Of a DNA stretch of 8,276 nucleotides, positions 6,168-8,276 are shown piece by piece. The DNA comes from Geoglobus sp. (GTDB lineage: Archaea; Halobacteriota; Archaeoglobi; Archaeoglobales; Archaeoglobaceae), in the NCBI GenBank assembly GCA_027019885.1, contig JALUWC010000405.1, positions 1 to 8,276 of the forward strand, written 5' to 3'. Under the pieces are notes generated by a model. It was not told where the DNA came from. It did no database searches and worked only from the letters and a program-made list of their open reading frames with translations. Every line of letters starts with the position of its first letter. Within the stretch, counting starts at the first letter, position 1. Both the position numbers and the translations under genes were made by a program.

Positions 6168-7370
6168 ATGAACATTTACGGGAAAATTTTGCTGCAAGAT
6201 AAAATTGTGACAGCAGGGATAAAGATCGAAAATGGAAGGATAATAGAAATAAGCAAGCAAATTGGTGGCAAGAAAGTAAAAGGTCTGATAATGCCTGCTG
6301 GAATTGATGTTCACGTTCATTTAAGGGATTTTGAGGAGAGTTACAAGGAGACCATCAAAAACGGCACACTTGCAGCATTGAATGGAGGCATATGCTTGGT
6401 TGTTGATCAGCCAAATTCAAAACCGTTTATTGATTCCGAAGAGAAGTATCTTGAAAGGATCAGGCACGCAGAGAAATTCGTCAATGTTGACTACTCCCTC
6501 AACATTGGGCTGACAAGAAAAAATCTGCCGGAGATAAACGAAATTGTCAGCAATCTCAAAAAAAAAGGATTCAACCCGTCTGTTGGTGAGGTCTTTCTTC
6601 AGCATGAGAATTCCGAGTATCAGATACCTCATGAGGAAATAAACAATCTGAGGTATTTCTCAACAATTCATGCAGAGCTTCCAGAGTTTGTTGAGTCAAA
6701 CAGAATACCAAACTTCAGATTCAGAAGAAGAGAGGCGGAAATAAAGGCAGTTGAGATCTTGAAAGATAAGAATCTCTACTTCTGCCACATATCAACCAAG
6801 GAGGCTCTTGAAATGATTTCTGTTAGCGGTTCCTATGCCGAGGTAACACCTCATCACATGCTCCTCGATGAAAGCTATTACAGTGTTTTGAGGGAAAGGA
6901 TAAACGTTAATCCACCACTCCGGCTTCCTGAAGATTGCGAGTTCATTCTGAACAATTTTTCGAATGTTGATGTTGTTGCATCCGACCATGCTCCACATTC
7001 ACCGGACGAGAAGAAGAGTGGAGCTTCAGGATACCCAGGAGTTGAGACTCTTTATCCCCTTCTGATGGGGCTGATTTTTCTCGGAAAGCTGAATGTTTTT
7101 GATGTTGCTGAGAAAATTGCAAGAAATCCAGCAGAGATCTTTGGATTCCACAGATACGGAGAAATAAAAGTCGGAAACTACGCAAATCTTGCGGTTTTTG
7201 ATATTTCGAAGGCTGAGAGGATAGAGGCAGGAAAACTTCACTACTTTGATGAGTGGACACCTTTTGAAGGGTTTTACGGAGTTTTTCCTCACACAGTCAT
7301 TCACAGAGGGGAAATTGTGAAAGAAAGAGGAGAGATTTTTGAGGGATGCGGCAGGGTTTTACAGTCCTGA
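6168..7370 (+). CDS. pyrC: Dihydroorotase (class I)
   Basis: A 400-aa amidohydrolase of the class I dihydroorotase type, catalysing the third step of pyrimidine synthesis, carbamoyl-aspartate to dihydroorotate, in the cytoplasm. The metal motif HVHLRD is at 49-54, followed by a Tyr-Lys-Glu stretch (59-61). Other landmarks are FCHISTKEA at 205-213 (His207), EVTPHH at 225-230, NVNPPLR at 246-252 and SDHAPHS at 272-278 (Asp273 catalytic). The C-terminal part returns to the small beta domain ([10 protein letters not shown]). The position that in many relatives bears the carbamylated lysine reads VGEVFLQ here (139-145), with no lysine. The start at 6168 fits a leaderless message; there is no SD. 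It is divergent from ftsZ. The family is clear; an allantoinase or hydantoinase is less likely given HVHLRD plus SDHAPH and the length. Confidence 0.92.
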   Translation: MNIYGKILLQDKIVTAGIKIENGRIIEISKQIGGKKVKGLIMPAGIDVHVHLRDFEESYKETIKNGTLAALNGGICLVVDQPNSKPFIDSEEKYLERIRHAEKFVNVDYSLNIGLTRKNLPEINEIVSNLKKKGFNPSVGEVFLQHENSEYQIPHEEINNLRYFSTIHAELPEFVESNRIPNFRFRRREAEIKAVEILKDKNLYFCHISTKEALEMISVSGSYAEVTPHHMLLDESYYSVLRERINVNPPLRLPEDCEFILNNFSNVDVVASDHAPHSPDEKKSGASGYPGVETLYPLLMGLIFLGKLNVFDVAEKIARNPAEIFGFHRYGEIKVGNYANLAVFDISKAERIEAGKLHYFDEWTPFEGFYGVFPHTVIHRGEIVKERGEIFEGCGRVLQS

Positions 7371-7391
7371 CAGTCAGGCAGAAAATTTTTT
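7366..7391 (+). terminator. Inverted repeat plus T6 after pyrC, possible terminator
   Basis: CCTGAC-A-GTCAGG (7366-7378) spans the pyrC stop codon and is a perfect 6-bp inverted repeat around one base. As RNA only a short stem (CCTG/CAGG) could form. Seven bases later a T6 run (7386-7391) gives a terminator-like arrangement. The same T run is also part of the TATA element of the next gene, so the functions may overlap. Confidence 0.35.
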
Positions 7392-7396
7392 ATAAG
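7386..7396 (+). promoter_or_regulatory. TATA-box promoter of the 77-aa membrane protein gene
   Basis: TTTTTTATAAG is preceded by an A-rich BRE-like stretch (CAGAAAA). Its centre is about 38 nt before the ATG at 7430. The predicted start near 7417 gives a leader of about 12 nt, just long enough for the SD motif GGTGAT. Confidence 0.55.
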
Positions 7397-7407
7397 GTGT
7401 TGCTGTT

Positions 7408-7430
7408 AACTAATAGTTGGTGATTAATCA
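7408..7430 (+). repeat. Two adjacent palindromes in the leader of the 77-aa gene
   Basis: AACTA-A-TAGTT (7408-7418) is an 11-bp palindrome with a one-base centre at the predicted transcription start. TGATTAATCA (7421-7430) is a perfect 10-bp palindrome ending on the first base of the start codon. Together they fill the space between TATA box and gene, where an archaeal repressor would bind. An operator role is inference from position only; AT-rich palindromes arise by chance. Confidence 0.35.
7419..7424 (+). promoter_or_regulatory. Shine-Dalgarno GGTGAT of the 77-aa gene
   Basis: GGTGAT is a 6-base match to the archaeal anti-SD (AUCACC), 5 nt before the ATG at 7430. It is the main evidence that this small frame is translated and that the start is correct. 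Confidence 0.6.
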
Positions 7431-7663
7431 TGAGGTTGTTTTTGCTGCTGTGGGGAGTGATGTTTGTTGTGATCTCTGCAGTGCACATAGCGATTCTCTC
7501 AATAGCATATGGTGGCATGCCTGACCTTGAAACACACCTCAGAGTTATAGGCATAACTGTCGCAGTATCATTTGTTTTTGCAGCAGTTGTAACCGCCCTT
7601 CTGAGGCTCTCAAAAAATTTCAGTGGTCCATCCAAATTAAAAAACGAAATGCACCTCAAATAA
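7430..7663 (+). CDS. Small two-helix membrane protein, function unknown
   Basis: A 77-aa protein that I do not recognise. Two hydrophobic helices are visible: about 3-27 (MRLFLLLWGVMFVVISAVHI onward) and about 39-59 (VIGITVAVSFVFAAVVTALL). A short polar loop joins them (GGMPDLETHLR), and a basic polar tail ends KLKNEMHLK. By the positive-inside rule the tail with Arg59, Lys62, Lys68 and Lys70 is probably cytoplasmic, which with two helices puts both termini inside. A TATA box, the SD motif GGTGAT and the ATG are correctly spaced, which supports a real gene despite its size. It lies between pyrC and another membrane protein gene with its own promoter, so it may be a monocistron. An opposing 103-aa frame across the same DNA lacks such signals and is probably its shadow. 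Confidence 0.65.
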   Translation: MRLFLLLWGVMFVVISAVHIAILSIAYGGMPDLETHLRVIGITVAVSFVFAAVVTALLRLSKNFSGPSKLKNEMHLK

Positions 7664-7819
7664 GCAAATGAAATGTCCATTTTACCTTCCTCTGCACCCA
7701 TTTTTTAATCAAAAGCTGAGTCTGATTAACATCCCAATGGCTTTAGCAAAACTTGATGAGTTTCTGTTTAAATATCAGTGACCGAAAAAATTTAAATTTT
7801 AACAAAGATAATTGTGTCC
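7664..7819. other. Intergenic region with T6 tract and second TATA-like element
   Basis: These 156 nt lie between the two small membrane-protein genes. A T6 run at 7701-7706 is a plausible terminator for the 77-aa gene. A TTTAAATAT at 7767-7775 is a second TATA-like element, about 49 nt before the next ATG. The main promoter of the next gene is at 7782-7800. A 37-codon frame (7668-7781) lacks supporting signals. Confidence 0.45.
7782..7800 (+). promoter_or_regulatory. BRE plus TATA promoter of the last gene
   Basis: CCGAAAAAATTTAAATTTT contains a textbook archaeal BRE (CGAAA) directly followed by a TATA core (TTTAAA, 7791-7796). The core centre is 26.5 nt before the ATG at 7820, and no SD motif lies between, so a leaderless transcript starting at the ATG is predicted. 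It is the best-formed promoter in the window. Confidence 0.75.
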
Positions 7820-8276
7820 ATGAGTCTCGCTGAAGGGGTGGATAAACTCAAAAAGGGTTCACTTTTTGCAATCGCCGCAGACCTTCTGGCAATTGCAGGC
7901 ATAGGTTTCGCATTTTTAAGCGTGGGCATCGGGATGAGTCTACAAGACATTCAGAAAATGTTTCTTGTGCTGGGAGCAGTGCTAATTCCTTTCCTCGTAG
8001 CACTGATTCTGGGAATAGTCGGGTTTATATTCTGGTTTCAGGCAACTGGAAAACTGAAAAATGCAGATGACAACCTTGGAATTGGAAGAACAGGGATGAT
8101 TCTGCAGATAGCAGGTATTTCGCTCATGATCCTTTCAATGATCGTTGCAATTTTGCTTTTCTCTGCGAGCCATGTAACCCGCCATTCATTTGAGCCACAA
8201 ACAATCACCCCTGCAATTGGTGGGGCGTTCATAGGAATGATGGTATTCATGGCTCTTGGTGGTCTGCTCATCATTG
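7820..8276 (+). CDS. Multi-pass membrane protein resembling DUF973 family, 3' partial
   Basis: An open frame runs from the ATG at 7820 off the window end, with 152 residues visible. The short soluble start MSLAEGVDKLKKGS is followed by hydrophobic helices at about 15-38, 47-73, 93-114 and 131-152. A polar loop between helices 2 and 3 contains FQATGKLKNADDNLGIGRTG (73-92). The layout (an N-terminal basic helix, then a loop with an LGIGRTG-like element before a glycine-rich helix) resembles archaeal DUF973 membrane proteins, which often occur as several paralogs per genome; function is unknown. This assignment is from memory of the pattern and is tentative. The start is supported by a BRE/TATA element 26 nt upstream. 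Confidence 0.6.
   Translation, partial: MSLAEGVDKLKKGSLFAIAADLLAIAGIGFAFLSVGIGMSLQDIQKMFLVLGAVLIPFLVALILGIVGFIFWFQATGKLKNADDNLGIGRTGMILQIAGISLMILSMIVAILLFSASHVTRHSFEPQTITPAIGGAFIGMMVFMALGGLLII

Noticed and set aside
6095..6175. Longer ftsZ beginning at the ATG at 6175
   Set aside because: The 27 extra residues would cover both TATA boxes and overlap the pyrC start, are not FtsZ-like, and the ATG at 6094 has an SD motif.
7366..7430. Riboswitch or attenuator before the 77-aa gene
   Set aside because: The predicted leader is only about 12 nt, too short for a structured RNA; the palindromes fit DNA binding better.
7390..7701. 103-aa minus-strand frame opposite the 77-aa gene
   Set aside because: No promoter or SD, polar low-complexity composition, and the opposing frame has good signals and a coherent membrane topology.
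7668..7781. 37-codon plus-strand frame beginning MKCPFYLPLH
   Set aside because: No SD or promoter at the right distance, it covers a T6 terminator-like run and a TATA-like element, and it has no recognisable features.

Overview
This window looks archaeal, most likely from the order Archaeoglobales (Archaeoglobus/Ferroglobus type). That placement is inferred from protein content and gene order, not from a database search. Supporting signs are archaeal-type information genes (aIF2 gamma, Spt5, SecE/Sec61-gamma, archaeal L11), TATA boxes of the TTTAAA type close to start codons, Shine-Dalgarno (SD) motifs complementary to AUCACCUCC, and AGA/AGG/ATA-rich coding.

Left part (about 1-2166, + strand): the 3' portion of a site-2 protease-type M50 membrane metalloprotease with PDZ-like segments. 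It overlaps by 4 nt an N-type ATP-pyrophosphatase of the TtuA/Ncs6 tRNA-thiolation family. That second gene ends tail-to-tail, with a 7-nt overlap, against a minus-strand PIN-domain gene.

Middle part (2160-6094, - strand): two transcription units. Reading in the direction of transcription, the first is ftsZ, secE (57 aa), spt5, rpl11. It is tightly packed: a 33-nt gap carries a promoter before secE, then come an ATGA overlap and a 3-nt gap. The second has its own promoter and holds aIF2 gamma followed by the PIN-domain gene, which overlap by 34 nt. Cell division, protein export, transcription elongation and translation initiation are therefore clustered.

Right part (6168-8276, + strand): pyrC (dihydroorotase) diverges from ftsZ across 73 nt that contain a palindromic TATA box usable in both directions. 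It is followed by a 77-aa two-helix membrane protein and the 5' part of a multi-pass membrane protein resembling the DUF973 family.

Promoter geometry is unusually clear. For pyrC, secE, aIF2 gamma and the last gene, the centre of the TTTAAA core lies 25-28 nt before the ATG, which predicts leaderless or nearly leaderless mRNAs. ftsZ and the 77-aa gene instead show SD motifs. I see no RNA gene, CRISPR array, insertion sequence or clear defence system. Most of the window is conserved core genome. The less ordinary points are the divergent thiolation-enzyme active site, the dihydroorotase lacking the usual lysine, the shared palindromic promoter, and the uncharacterised small membrane genes at the right end.
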